A DNA stretch of 55,035 nucleotides from Myxacorys californica WJT36-NPBG1 (lineage in GTDB: Bacteria; Cyanobacteriota; Cyanobacteriia; Leptolyngbyales; Leptolyngbyaceae), in assembly GCA_019359315.1 (NCBI GenBank), contig JAHHHO010000036.1:1-55035 (forward strand). Direction: 5' to 3'. Below, one piece after another: positions 26,930 through 35,044 of this stretch. Made by a program: the position numbers and the translations under genes. Position 1 is the stretch's first letter. Every line of letters begins with the position of its first letter. Under the pieces are notes generated by a model. It searched no databases, had not been told where the DNA came from, and was given only the letters and a program-made list of their open reading frames with translations.

Positions 26930-27877
26930 ATGGTTGCCAACTTCACGACTCTCGACCGAATTACCCACATTTATGAACAACCATTGCCCGATCTGCTGTT
27001 TGAAGCCCAACGGATTCATCGGGAGCATCATGATCCGCGTGCAGTCCAGATGTGTACCTTAAGCAGTATCAAAACGGGTGCATGTCCTGAAGATTGTGGG
27101 TATTGTGCTCAGAGTGCCCACCACAGCACCGGGCTGCAACCCGAGCCGTTGATGAACATAGCTGACGTGCTGGAAGATGCAAAAGCCGCGAAAGCCGCAG
27201 GCTCAACCCGGTTTTGTATGGGGGCAGCTTGGCGAGAAATTCGGGATGGGGCGCAGTTCGATCGCGTTTTAGACATGGTGCGACAAGTGGCAGCGATGGA
27301 GATGGAAGTTTGCTGCACGTTGGGAATGCTAAAACCTCATCAAGCCCAACAACTCAAAGAAGCTGGATTAACGGCTTACAATCACAACTTAGATACGTCA
27401 CCGAGCTATTACGACAAAATTATTTCCACTCGCACCTATAAAGACCGACTTGATACGATTCGGGCCGTGAGTGATGCTGGAATCTCAGTTTGCTGTGGTG
27501 GCATTTTAGGATTAGGAGAATCGGTGCGCGATCGCTTAGAACTGTTAGAAACTCTCTGCCATCTTGATCCGCCACCTGAGTCGATTCCGATCAATTGCCT
27601 GATTCCAATTGAAGGAACTCCGCTAGAGAATGCAGTGCCGATCGATCCATTTGACATGGTGCGGATGGTTGCTACCACGCGCATTTTATTTCCGGCGGCA
27701 ATGGTGCGACTCTCGGCAGGTCGAACAGAGATGAGCGATGAACTGCAAGCGATGTGTTTTTTAGCTGGAGCAAATTCAATTTTTACAGGCGCAAAGTTGT
27801 TGACAGCAGCAAATCCAGAGCGATCGCACGACGAACAACTGCTCGATCGCCTAGGCATGATTCCCAAACCGCTTTAA
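26930..27877 (+). CDS. bioB: Biotin synthase
   Basis: BioB is the radical-SAM enzyme that inserts sulfur into dethiobiotin. The 315-residue protein has the cluster motif [13 protein letters not shown] (C-x3-C-x2-C) near residue 47. [13 protein letters not shown] and [11 protein letters not shown] are the conserved substrate and 2Fe-2S regions, and [12 protein letters not shown] is at the C-terminal end. The ATG at 26930 begins MVANFTTLD; an upstream TTG at 26915 is less likely. It is monocistronic. Confidence 0.96.
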   Translation: MVANFTTLDRITHIYEQPLPDLLFEAQRIHREHHDPRAVQMCTLSSIKTGACPEDCGYCAQSAHHSTGLQPEPLMNIADVLEDAKAAKAAGSTRFCMGAAWREIRDGAQFDRVLDMVRQVAAMEMEVCCTLGMLKPHQAQQLKEAGLTAYNHNLDTSPSYYDKIISTRTYKDRLDTIRAVSDAGISVCCGGILGLGESVRDRLELLETLCHLDPPPESIPINCLIPIEGTPLENAVPIDPFDMVRMVATTRILFPAAMVRLSAGRTEMSDELQAMCFLAGANSIFTGAKLLTAANPERSHDEQLLDRLGMIPKPL

Positions 27878-28000
27878 GCCAAAGGTAGTGAATGATTTCT
27901 GAATCTCAATCTATAATCTGACGCGATCGCGCTAGTAGTCTGTCACGTCTGGATCGATGTGTTTGGAAGAAGCACTACCGTTTTATCAATGTTTTATCAG

Positions 28001-29263
28001 TTAGGAATTAGGATTAACAATTGATCCCATAAACAGAATTTCGCCTGTTTTGTTATCCCGAATTGCGCAGAAAAACGGTCGGTTAACAACCATTTCAAAC
28101 GGAGGGGTTTCAACCTGAACCGAAGTAACCGTTATTCCTACCGAGGTCACTGCTGCTGCTTCAGTTCCTTCTTCATTCACTTCTACAAATGTTTTATGTT
28201 TTACTTCATCAATGTTAGTTGTAGCATTGCTAAGGTTAGAGAAATTAGCCTTTGATCGGTCAAACGCAACTCCCATTCCTAATGCAGATAGCGCCTCTTT
28301 TAACTCAGTGTCGTAAGATAGCTTGAATCGTGGAATTTGAATTGATCCTTGGCGTTGACTAAACTGCTCCATCCAAGTTTGCCAATTCTTCTCGGTCAAC
28401 GTTTTATAGAATGTTGACAAGTTCGATTTTTCATTAGGCAAAAAGACATAAAGGCTCATTTGTTCGCTGCCGTAGGGTAAGCTAACCGCCTGAAACTGCT
28501 CGTTTTCGTAGTAGCGGTATTTGCCTTTTTGCTGCATCAACGGATGCTGCTTCTGCGTTCCATCTGCTAAGTAGAATGGACGGGTTTTGGTTTGCTTCTT
28601 ATCAAACTCGTCTGTCCACTTGCCTTTGAAATAAACGGCGTTGAGCAAAAACATGACTTGATCGGATCGGATCTGCTCAACAATCTGGCTAATTCTGCCG
28701 CGAGTACTTTCTTTAACCCAATTATTAATTTCGCCAGGGGCAGCCGCAGAATTAAAGTCTAACGTTTTAACGTTTGCATTGTAAAAAGTTTGATTGCGAT
28801 CGATAAATCCAGAATTAAACGAAACTCCCTCTCGTGCCCACAGCGAATTCGCGATCGCAATTTGCACACTCGGATCGGCATTCTCTAAACCAGTTTTCAA
28901 ATCTGCATTTGCCTGGTTCAATTCGCTTAAACTCAACCCTTGGATTTGCAGCGCTTTTGCCATTGCCTTCTGCGTTTCGCCGCTTGCGCCGTTATAGGTC
29001 ATCGACAGCGCGATCGCAACACTCGACGGCGACACAAACACATTGTCCTGACCGTCTTGCTTCAAAATTTCTGAAAATAACTTGAATCCAAATTGCGTAT
29101 TTGCCTTGACTAGTTTGGGGTTCACCTGCTGCGATTTCCTCTCCTGCTTTACGGTTGGAGGAGATGGCGTTGATTTTGCCGCATCCGAGCAGCCTAAAGA
29201 ACTCAATGCGACGATCGCTGCAATTAAAACAACCCCAACTCTTGGCAACATTCGCAATTCCAT
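28001..29263 (-). CDS. Serpin family serine protease inhibitor, probable lipoprotein
   Basis: The 420-residue protein has an N-terminal hydrophobic segment ending SSLGCSD (a plausible lipobox), a Pro/Ser linker, and a full serpin domain from about residue 55. The hinge EEGTEAAAVTS matches the inhibitory consensus, and FEMVVNRPFFCAIRD plus GEILFMGSIVNP are the family signature. Counting 17 residues from the hinge puts P1-P1' near Thr-Ser, but the loop is about five residues longer than in alpha-1-antitrypsin, so this is uncertain. ATG 29263 is preferred to a TTG at 29272. The gene directly upstream encodes a subtilase, a possible target. Confidence 0.93.
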   Translation of the reverse strand: MELRMLPRVGVVLIAAIVALSSLGCSDAAKSTPSPPTVKQERKSQQVNPKLVKANTQFGFKLFSEILKQDGQDNVFVSPSSVAIALSMTYNGASGETQKAMAKALQIQGLSLSELNQANADLKTGLENADPSVQIAIANSLWAREGVSFNSGFIDRNQTFYNANVKTLDFNSAAAPGEINNWVKESTRGRISQIVEQIRSDQVMFLLNAVYFKGKWTDEFDKKQTKTRPFYLADGTQKQHPLMQQKGKYRYYENEQFQAVSLPYGSEQMSLYVFLPNEKSNLSTFYKTLTEKNWQTWMEQFSQRQGSIQIPRFKLSYDTELKEALSALGMGVAFDRSKANFSNLSNATTNIDEVKHKTFVEVNEEGTEAAAVTSVGITVTSVQVETPPFEMVVNRPFFCAIRDNKTGEILFMGSIVNPNS

Positions 29264-29313
29264 ATCGTTCAACCTAGTTCTGCACGCTCTAAACTATTAA
29301 GCCCAAGAAAAAG

Positions 29314-29366
29314 TCGTAATCCGTAAAGATTGTGGTTTTCGCTACAAGCCGGATTACGGATTACGA
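29314..29366. other. 13-bp inverted repeat between subtilase and serpin genes
   Basis: TCGTAATCCGTAA (29314-29326) is the exact reverse complement of TTACGGATTACGA (29354-29366), with a 27-nt loop. It sits in the 204-bp gap between the subtilase stop and the serpin start. It lacks a clear T-run, so it may be a processing or attenuation hairpin. Confidence 0.45.
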
Positions 29367-29467
29367 ATGTTACTGACCTTTTCGTGTGCGGGCACCCTGT
29401 TAACTCACACTTTAACGTTGCCCTAGTTAAACCAAAGCAGTGGTTACAGTTTTTGAGACACTGGATT

Positions 29468-31144
29468 TTAAAACACTGGAACTGTCCACCATGCCAATCC
29501 ATAAGACTGGGTGGGCTGATTCACCTGTTGGCGAAAGACGACGCGAATTTTGTAACGCCCAGTTTGAGGAACTTGCTGAAAGATGTGTTCTACATTGTCG
29601 ATCGCGCTGACCGACGACCAGATGCTTCGTCTAGCGTCCGTATCTTCGGCTTTCATAAGATAAAGATCGAGATTATTGAGACCGCGATCGCGGAAATTCT
29701 CTCCCACGTCATACTCGCCATTTCGATTTTTATCGTTCAGTTCAACCCAGCGATCCCACGTCAATGTGGCTGACACGTAGCTTCCCTGCCGAAGCGGTTT
29801 TTCTAGCACATAGTCTTGATAATTTTGAGAGGACGCGCGTCCTGAAGGCGTTCCTAAGCCCACTTTGCCATAGTCCCACGCGATCGCCGGTACAGGCTGA
29901 GTTGGGTTCCATTTTCCTGCACTAAACTGCTGATAGGCCCGAAAGGCGTTCAGTTGCCCGGCTCCCATTTGAATATTCAGCGGGATTTTCGGATTCTTAT
30001 ACGCATCAGAATCCGTCCAGATCCGATTGTTTTTCTCCAAAATGGTTCGCGTCATTCCCAACATCAAGCCGTTGCCACTATCTTTAAGCTTGTCAGCAGA
30101 ATTCATCAGAACAGCTTTCATGACTTCATGGCGACGCGCATCAGTTGTCCAGGGAGCCTTGCAGCCAGCGCCCCGTTTGCAGCTTTGGCGGACGTTGCGA
30201 TCGCCAAATTCTTGCAGAAGCGCCACCGTTCCAGTAACATGCGGAGCCGCAAAGCTCGACCCAACTTGATTCAGTTCATCTCCTTTCAAACTAGCGACCG
30301 CAATTTTAGTTCCGGGAGCCGCCAGCGAGATCGAGCGGCGTCCTCCCAAACTTGTTTCAACTCCATCATTACGTTTAAGAATGCTAGGAGCAACATCACC
30401 GATATTGGAGAAATCAATTTTTGCAAACAGCTTTTCCAATCGGCGTGTAAATGAAATGGTCATGCCATTGTAATTGTCCGTTGGAATCGGAATTCCGCCC
30501 TTCCCTTGATTCCCCGCGACAACGTAAAGCACATCATGAACTCTCGCAGACCAATCCACACATTGCGTTAAAAGCGCATTTCCATCTAGTTTGGGATTGG
30601 GCCGTGGATCTTGTTGTAGAGCTTCTCCAAAGCTAAAGTTAATCGCCCGCACATCTCCTCCGTTCTGCATCGCCACATGCTCGGCGGAGCGACATTCTTC
30701 TGCTTGCCCGCCCCGTTGGGGAGTCGCTGCCGCCGAGGAATATAGTTTCGCGCTCGGAGCCACACCGCGCACCGCTTTACTATCTCCGATCATCACACTC
30801 GCTACTTGGGCTGCATGAGTATCGAGATTGGCATTCCCTTTTGCAGGTTGGTCGCGGTAGAAGGCTCGCGCCAACGCCACAACCCGATTCCGACTTGCTG
30901 CCTTATCGACGCCAAACTGCCCCGGACGCCCGATTTCAACTTGCCCGATCGCGATCTTTTGCCCAGTCAGTCGGTAGGGCGGAGACTGCAACTTCAACGC
31001 ATCAATGCCGTCTTGCCCGATCGATGAGTCTTGCACCAGCACGCTGTAAGCAGGAACTCCGCCCAACACAACGACTCCTACAATCCCAATTCCTAGCTGC
31101 CCAACTCCTAGCCGCCCAACTCCTAGCCAAAATCCTCTCACCAT
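29468..31144 (-). CDS. S8 family (subtilisin-like) serine peptidase, exported
   Basis: The 558-residue protein has a Gly/Leu/Val-rich signal segment (residues 3-30), followed by an S8 domain. The His motif is LDTHAAQVASVMIG, the oxyanion Asn is in YVVAGNQGKGG, and the nucleophile is in VGSSFAAPHVTGTVALL. Where the catalytic Asp is expected (D-[ST]-G) the sequence reads IAIGQVEIGRPG, so Glu may replace Asp. The C-terminal 110 residues form a beta-rich, pre-peptidase-like domain (SYVSATLTWDRWVEL...GRYKIRVVFRQ). ATG 31144 (MVRGFW) gives the best signal peptide. It is upstream of the serpin on the same strand. Confidence 0.92.
   Translation of the reverse strand: MVRGFWLGVGRLGVGQLGIGIVGVVVLGGVPAYSVLVQDSSIGQDGIDALKLQSPPYRLTGQKIAIGQVEIGRPGQFGVDKAASRNRVVALARAFYRDQPAKGNANLDTHAAQVASVMIGDSKAVRGVAPSAKLYSSAAATPQRGGQAEECRSAEHVAMQNGGDVRAINFSFGEALQQDPRPNPKLDGNALLTQCVDWSARVHDVLYVVAGNQGKGGIPIPTDNYNGMTISFTRRLEKLFAKIDFSNIGDVAPSILKRNDGVETSLGGRRSISLAAPGTKIAVASLKGDELNQVGSSFAAPHVTGTVALLQEFGDRNVRQSCKRGAGCKAPWTTDARRHEVMKAVLMNSADKLKDSGNGLMLGMTRTILEKNNRIWTDSDAYKNPKIPLNIQMGAGQLNAFRAYQQFSAGKWNPTQPVPAIAWDYGKVGLGTPSGRASSQNYQDYVLEKPLRQGSYVSATLTWDRWVELNDKNRNGEYDVGENFRDRGLNNLDLYLMKAEDTDARRSIWSSVSAIDNVEHIFQQVPQTGRYKIRVVFRQQVNQPTQSYGLAWWTVPVF
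31092..31136. repeat. 15-bp direct repeats in the subtilase signal-peptide region
   Basis: TCCTAGCTGCCCAAC and TCCTAGCCGCCCAAC follow each other and are continued by TCCTAGCC. On the coding strand they give GVGRLGVGQLGIG in the hydrophobic core. Slippage here would lengthen or shorten the signal peptide by five residues. Confidence 0.6.
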
Positions 31145-31323
31145 CTTCGTTTCCCCGTCATACCACTCTCTATTTTCACTCGATCCCCTCAACCCGATTT
31201 CCCAAACTTCAAATTAGGTATTTCTTCCTAAAGATTTCTCAAGTTCTGGCTAAGTTATGAGAGAAAAGATTCACAATTTGTTAAACTAATTACAACTTTT
31301 GGAACCCAAGGGGACTAGCCATC

Positions 31324-32028
31324 ATGACTCAATCGTCCAAGAAGCCGATTGTCGTTGCGCCATCGATTCTATCTGCTGATTTCAGTCGTTTAGGAGAAGA
31401 GATCCGGGCTGTCGATGCCGCCGGAGCAGATTGGATTCACGTTGATGTAATGGATGGTCGCTTTGTCCCCAACATTACGATCGGTCCCTTGATTGTGGAA
31501 GCGATTCGTCCGGTTACCCAAAAGCCGCTAGACGTTCACCTAATGATCGTTGAGCCAGAGAAATATGTTGGCGATTTTGCGAAAGCAGGCGCAGATCATA
31601 TCTATGTTCACGCTGAGCATAATGCCTCACCTCACCTGCACCGGACACTTGGACAAATTAAAGAGTACGGAAAAAAAGCGGGCGTTGTTCTCAATCCGGG
31701 TAGCCCGTTGGAATTGATCGACTACGTGCTTGAACTGTGCGACCTCGTGCTGATTATGAGCGTCAACCCAGGATTTGGAGGTCAAAGCTTTATTCCTGGT
31801 GTCCTGCCCAAGATCCGTAAGTTAAGACAGATGTGTGATGAGCGCGGTCTTGATCCGTGGATCGAAGTCGATGGTGGTTTGAAAGGGAATAACACTTGGC
31901 AAGTAATTGAAGCGGGAGCGAATGCGATCGTAGCGGGTTCCGCTGTATTCAATGCCCCGGATTATGCCACTGCGATCGAAGAAATCCGCAACAGCAAGCG
32001 TCCCGCACAAGAGTTAGCGGCGGTCTAA
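31324..32028 (+). CDS. rpe: Ribulose-phosphate 3-epimerase
   Basis: Rpe interconverts ribulose-5-phosphate and xylulose-5-phosphate in the Calvin and pentose phosphate cycles. The 234-residue TIM barrel has [16 protein letters not shown] at the start, the metal-binding [12 protein letters not shown] near 41 and [11 protein letters not shown] near 73. Further on are [12 protein letters not shown] near 141 and [10 protein letters not shown] near 180. AAGGGGA precedes the ATG, and a clear terminator follows at 32049-32081. It is monocistronic. Confidence 0.98.
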   Translation: MTQSSKKPIVVAPSILSADFSRLGEEIRAVDAAGADWIHVDVMDGRFVPNITIGPLIVEAIRPVTQKPLDVHLMIVEPEKYVGDFAKAGADHIYVHAEHNASPHLHRTLGQIKEYGKKAGVVLNPGSPLELIDYVLELCDLVLIMSVNPGFGGQSFIPGVLPKIRKLRQMCDERGLDPWIEVDGGLKGNNTWQVIEAGANAIVAGSAVFNAPDYATAIEEIRNSKRPAQELAAV

Positions 32029-32048
32029 TTACGACAACTTAATTTTAG

Positions 32049-32081
32049 AGACAGGTTGCTTCATAGGCAGCCTGTCTTTTT
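32049..32081 (+). terminator. Intrinsic terminator of rpe
   Basis: GACAGGTTGC (32050-32059) pairs with GCAGCCTGTC (32067-32076), with one G-U pair and a 7-nt loop, followed by TTTTT. It lies 21 bp after the rpe stop and ends just before the IS element. Confidence 0.9.
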
Positions 32082-32103
32082 AGTTTTATTTCTCGACGTT
32101 AAT

Positions 32104-33494
32104 CCATTTGTGACAACTTAAGAGAAGCAAGCTTTTGTCAAGGGGGCGGGAGTGGTAGATTGGCGACATGGGAAAACGCGCCTACCGCAATCGAGACCAC
32201 ATCCGCCGCCGAAATTCAGCAGCGAGGCCGTGGAAGCGTATTTGCATGAGTTGTTGGGTCCAGCCGTTTACAGCCAACTGAATGCCTATCGACAGCTGGG
32301 ACTACGAGAGCGAATTCTGAGTTTGCCGCTGATGGTCGCGGCGGTATTGATGTTGCTGTGGCGACAAGTGCCCTCGGTGCATGAATTGACTCGGGTGTTA
32401 AACCGGAAGAACTTGCTATGGGCAACAGCAACCCAGGTGTCTCAGCAAGCGTTAGACAAACGCTTGTTAACGTTTCCAGCCATCTTGTTTGAGCAGGTGT
32501 TGATGCAATTGCTGTCGTTACTCAAGGAACGGTGGCAGGTTCGTCAACAGCGTCCCTTGCCTGCCAGTATTGCTTGGAGCCACAACCACTTCGGGCAGAT
32601 TGAGGTGGTCGATGGTTCTACCCTTGAAACGCTGTTTCGCAAGTTGGAGAGCCTGCAAGATGAGCCAGCTCGGTTAGCAGGCAAGCTTTACCCGTGGTGG
32701 ACTGAGTGACGCAGTTGCCCGTCAAGATCTGGCTAGAGGAGAAGCCCTTTCTCAACGACACGGTGGTCTGGAGCCATCTGTTGGCTCTGAGTCCACCGAG
32801 GACCCTCCTGATTTTAGACCGGGACTTTTACGACTTTGGGCAATTTGCGGCACTCGTCGAGCAGGGGGCGGCTTGGCTGACTCGACTGAAGCACAACGCC
32901 CGTTACCGAGTGCTCGAACCCCTCACCAGCACCCCTAACCTCAAAGACCAAATATCTGTTTGGGACATGGCAGAGGTAATAGTCCGACCTACACGGTGCG
33001 CTTAGTCGAGATCCCGCATGGCCACACGTGGTATCGCTACATTACCTCTGTGCTCTCGCCGCACCCGCTGCCGCCCTATGTTGTTGCCGATCTCTATGGA
33101 CGACGTTGGCAGATTGAAACCGCCTTTGGGTTGGTCAAACGGCTGTTGGGATTGTCTTACCTCTGGACCGGCTCGTTCAATGGCGTCAAACTCCAAGTGT
33201 GGGCCACCTGACTGTTCTATGCCGTCTTGCTGGATTTAGCCGATGCCCTCGCGGATGAATTGTCATTGCCCACAGAACAGATTTCAGTCGAGATGCTGTT
33301 TCGGGGCTTGTATCACTTCACGGTGGCTGCCAATTGCGGCAACGCCACTGACCCCATCCGCTATTTCACAGCACCCGAAAACACAGACTTGAGAATTGTC
33401 AAAACCGTGCCGGAAGCCAAGCAGAATCAGCGTTTAGACCTCTCACCTCATCCCACTTGACGGTCGCTCCTCAACTCTAAGTTGTCACAAATGG
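32104..33494 (+). mobile_element. Inactivated IS4-family insertion sequence
   Basis: The ends are imperfect inverted repeats: CCATTTGTGACAACTTAAGAG at the left, and at the right the reverse complement of CCATTTGTGACAACTTAGAG, giving a 1391-bp element. Inside is a single broken DDE transposase gene. No convincing target duplication is visible (at most the 2 bp AT if the repeats are trimmed), so a deletion may have followed insertion. The exact ends are uncertain by a few bases. The left end lies just past the rpe terminator; the right end abuts a heptad-coding repeat. Confidence 0.85.
32152..33460 (+). pseudogene. IS4-family transposase, disrupted by frameshifts and stops
   Basis: Pieces of one transposase appear in order. 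32152-32709 has the first Asp in IEVVDGSTLE. 32706-33005 has the second Asp in LLILDRDFYDFGQF. 32960-33211 has YGRRWQIETAFGLVKRLL, the Y-x2-R-x3-E-x6-K signature. 33227-33460 is the C-terminus. There is a frameshift near 32695 with a TGA in the restored frame at 32703-32705, a second frameshift near 32965-32990, and TGA at 33209-33211 where neighbouring residues suggest Trp. At least four lesions make it non-functional. Confidence 0.88.
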
Positions 33495-33862
33495 TTCAGA
33501 GGGTGAAACGTCGCCTTCCGAACCCGAAGCTCCAAGAGCAGAACCCGAAACATCGCCTTCCGAACCAATTGACATTGCTTATTCTTGGGAACTGTGAAGC
33601 GATTAGCGCCAAGCGCAACTCCAAAAGAATCGCGGAGAATGAAGAGGACAGATGAATTCCTAAATCCGTTGAGCTGCTTGCGATTGGTTCCCGTCAAGCT
33701 CCGAAGGGCTTCGCGAAGCGAACCCCGTTGGATCACGTGACGTTGCAGCGATCGCAAATAGCTTGTAACTGAGCCGCCATCGTTACCTCTAGGCTAAACT
33801 TTCTAGCAGTAGAATCTATTTCAGTAAGAGATAAGCAGCAATAGAGAGGTGTTGATGTCATC
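33495..33862. other. 368-bp relic region after the IS element
   Basis: The first 75 bp contain three heptad-coding 21-bp repeats (separate entry). The minus strand at 33485-33757 encodes a 90-residue frame with IQRGSLREALRSLTGTNRK, which resembles the transposase start at 1-75 (IQR...R-[AS]-L-T-G-x-N-R-K). After that the similarity is lost. I read the stretch as debris of genes and perhaps of an IS5-type transposase; nothing here looks functional. Confidence 0.4.
33508..33570 (+). repeat. Three 21-bp heptad-coding repeats (left array)
   Basis: Units ACGTCGCCTTCCGAACCCGA(A), GCTCCAAGAGCAGAACCCGA(A) and ACATCGCCTTCCGAACCAAT(T) code TSPSEPE, APRAEPE and TSPSEPI on the plus strand. The same unit makes up the larger array at 35045-35296. 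The frame runs back to the IS end at about 33490 and stops at a TGA after SWEL. Confidence 0.7.
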
Positions 33863-34064
33863 ATGAGTGCCAAAGAACAGTTGCTTAAAGAGATTGAGCA
33901 AGCCCCCGACCTACTGATTGAAGAAATTCTTGACTTTTGCCTATTCGTATAAAGAGCGTCAACAAGCCAAAGAAATGGCTAAGGCTGTCTCCCTTGACCA
34001 AGCGCGGAGCCACGAGGGCACAGTTCGCCCCACAAAGGATCACTTGGATGAACCAACAATTTGA
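33863..34064 (+). pseudogene. DUF2281-like antitoxin, frameshifted
   Basis: The frame starts MSAKEQLLKEIEQAPDLLIE, then EILDFCLF, and hits TAA at about 33950. Shifting by one base restores YKERQQAKEMAKAVSLDQAR through HLDEPTI to a TGA at 34062. The N-terminus (LL.EIE..PD.LIEE.LDF) is typical of DUF2281/VapB-like antitoxins, which I know at about 60-80 residues. A single-base insertion near 33945 explains the break. No toxin gene is directly downstream, so it may be an orphan. Confidence 0.6.
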
Positions 34065-34082
34065 AGCACTGGAGCTTGACAT

Positions 34083-34122
34083 CAACAACTAATTAAGGAG
34101 AGCAACAACTAATTAAGGAGAG
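34083..34122 (+). repeat. Perfect 20-bp tandem duplication carrying a ribosome-binding site
   Basis: CAACAACTAATTAAGGAGAG occurs twice in a row (34083-34102 and 34103-34122). Each copy has a stop codon (TAA) and an AAGGAG. The second copy sits 9 bp upstream of the ATG of the HicB-like ORF. It looks like a recent slippage event at a gene junction. Confidence 0.8.
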
Positions 34123-34130
34123 CAAACCGC

Positions 34131-34289
34131 ATGAATGAAATTATTTTTTTAATGGGAGATGACCCCGAAGGTGGGTATGTTGCTCAAGCAATCGGACAAT
34201 CTATCCTTACGCAATGTAATTGTCATGCTCAGTGCAAAGCACAACTGCAACACAACCAGAAACCGATCTCCACACTTGCCCCTTGCTAG
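34131..34289 (+). pseudogene. Truncated HicB-like antitoxin ORF
   Basis: The 52-residue frame starts MNEIIFLMGDDPEGGYVAQA and continues IGQSILTQ. This corresponds to the first beta strands of HicB-type proteins (DPEGGY.A.A.G.SI.T.), normally about 70 residues long with a C-terminal half that continues D(T)xEEL. Here the sequence after TQ diverges (CNCHAQCKAQLQHNQKP) and stops, so the C-terminal half has been lost, perhaps by frameshift. AAGGAG lies 11 nt upstream. No HicA gene follows. Confidence 0.5.
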
Positions 34290-34320
34290 AATCTGAGCAG
34301 AATCCATCATTCTAATAACC

Positions 34321-34632
34321 ATGCAAGCCATCGAAGCCATCGGAACGATCGACGCCCACGGACACCTATCATTGGATCAACCGCTACAAGTGAGTCATTC
34401 GGGTAAAGTGCGGGTCATTGTGTTGCTATCAGATAACGAGGGCACAACTTCTAATGGCAACGGAGTAGATCAAACCGAGAGTTCGCAGCAACTACCCAGT
34501 CTCCCACCCTTTCTACAGTTTGTTGAAGAAATCAGCGCCCAAGTTCCCAAAGAAGAATGGGAAAAATTACCCAGTGACCTTTCTAAAAACGTAGATCATT
34601 ACCTGTATGGCTCACCAAAGGACGAGGAATGA
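34321..34632 (+). CDS. Antitoxin of a VapC-type toxin-antitoxin pair
   Basis: The 103-residue protein begins MQAIEAIGTIDAHGHLSLDQ, followed by PLQV...KVRVIVLLSD. This small N-terminal domain is common in cyanobacterial antitoxins related to AbrB/Phd-like proteins. The middle is low complexity (SNGNGVDQTESSQQ), and the C-terminus is acidic and helical, suitable for wrapping a toxin. Its stop overlaps the toxin ATG by 4 bp (ATGA), as is usual for such pairs. Autoregulation is expected but no operator is obvious. Confidence 0.75.
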   Translation: MQAIEAIGTIDAHGHLSLDQPLQVSHSGKVRVIVLLSDNEGTTSNGNGVDQTESSQQLPSLPPFLQFVEEISAQVPKEEWEKLPSDLSKNVDHYLYGSPKDEE

Positions 34633-35039
34633 AAACCGTCTTTGCCGATGCGGGGTATTGGATTGCAATTCTTAACCCTGCGGATAACCTTCGTGCCAAA
34701 GCTGTCAGTCTTTCCAATGCTCTAGAACCTTTTCAAATCGTGACTAGTGAAATGATCTTCACCGAAGTCTTGAATTCGTTTTCCAGACGAGAGAGTGCGT
34801 TTAGACAAGCGGCGGCTCAATTCGTCAAGCGATCGTTCAACAATCCCAGAATCGAGATTGTTGCTCAAACCAGCGACTTATTTCATCAATCGCTCAATCT
34901 TTACGAACAAAGAGCCGACAAAGACTGGAGCCATACCGATTGTGCTTCGTTCTGCATCATGCAGCAGAAAAATATCCTCGAAGCCCTGAGTCATGATCGC
35001 CACTTTGAGCAAGCTGGCTTCGTTGCTCTACTCCGTTAG
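34629..35039 (+). CDS. PIN-domain ribonuclease toxin (VapC family)
   Basis: The 136-residue protein has the four acidic PIN positions: Asp in VFADAGYWIAIL (7), Glu in TSEMIFTEVLN (about 47), Asp in WSHTDCASF (about 101) and Asp in LSHDRHFEQAGF (about 121). VapC toxins cleave tRNA or rRNA; the target here is unknown. It is translationally coupled to the antitoxin and looks intact, in contrast to the two broken antitoxin-like genes just upstream. A 12-unit repeat array starts 6 bp after its stop. Confidence 0.85.
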   Translation: MKTVFADAGYWIAILNPADNLRAKAVSLSNALEPFQIVTSEMIFTEVLNSFSRRESAFRQAAAQFVKRSFNNPRIEIVAQTSDLFHQSLNLYEQRADKDWSHTDCASFCIMQQKNILEALSHDRHFEQAGFVALLR

Positions 35040-35044
35040 CAGAA

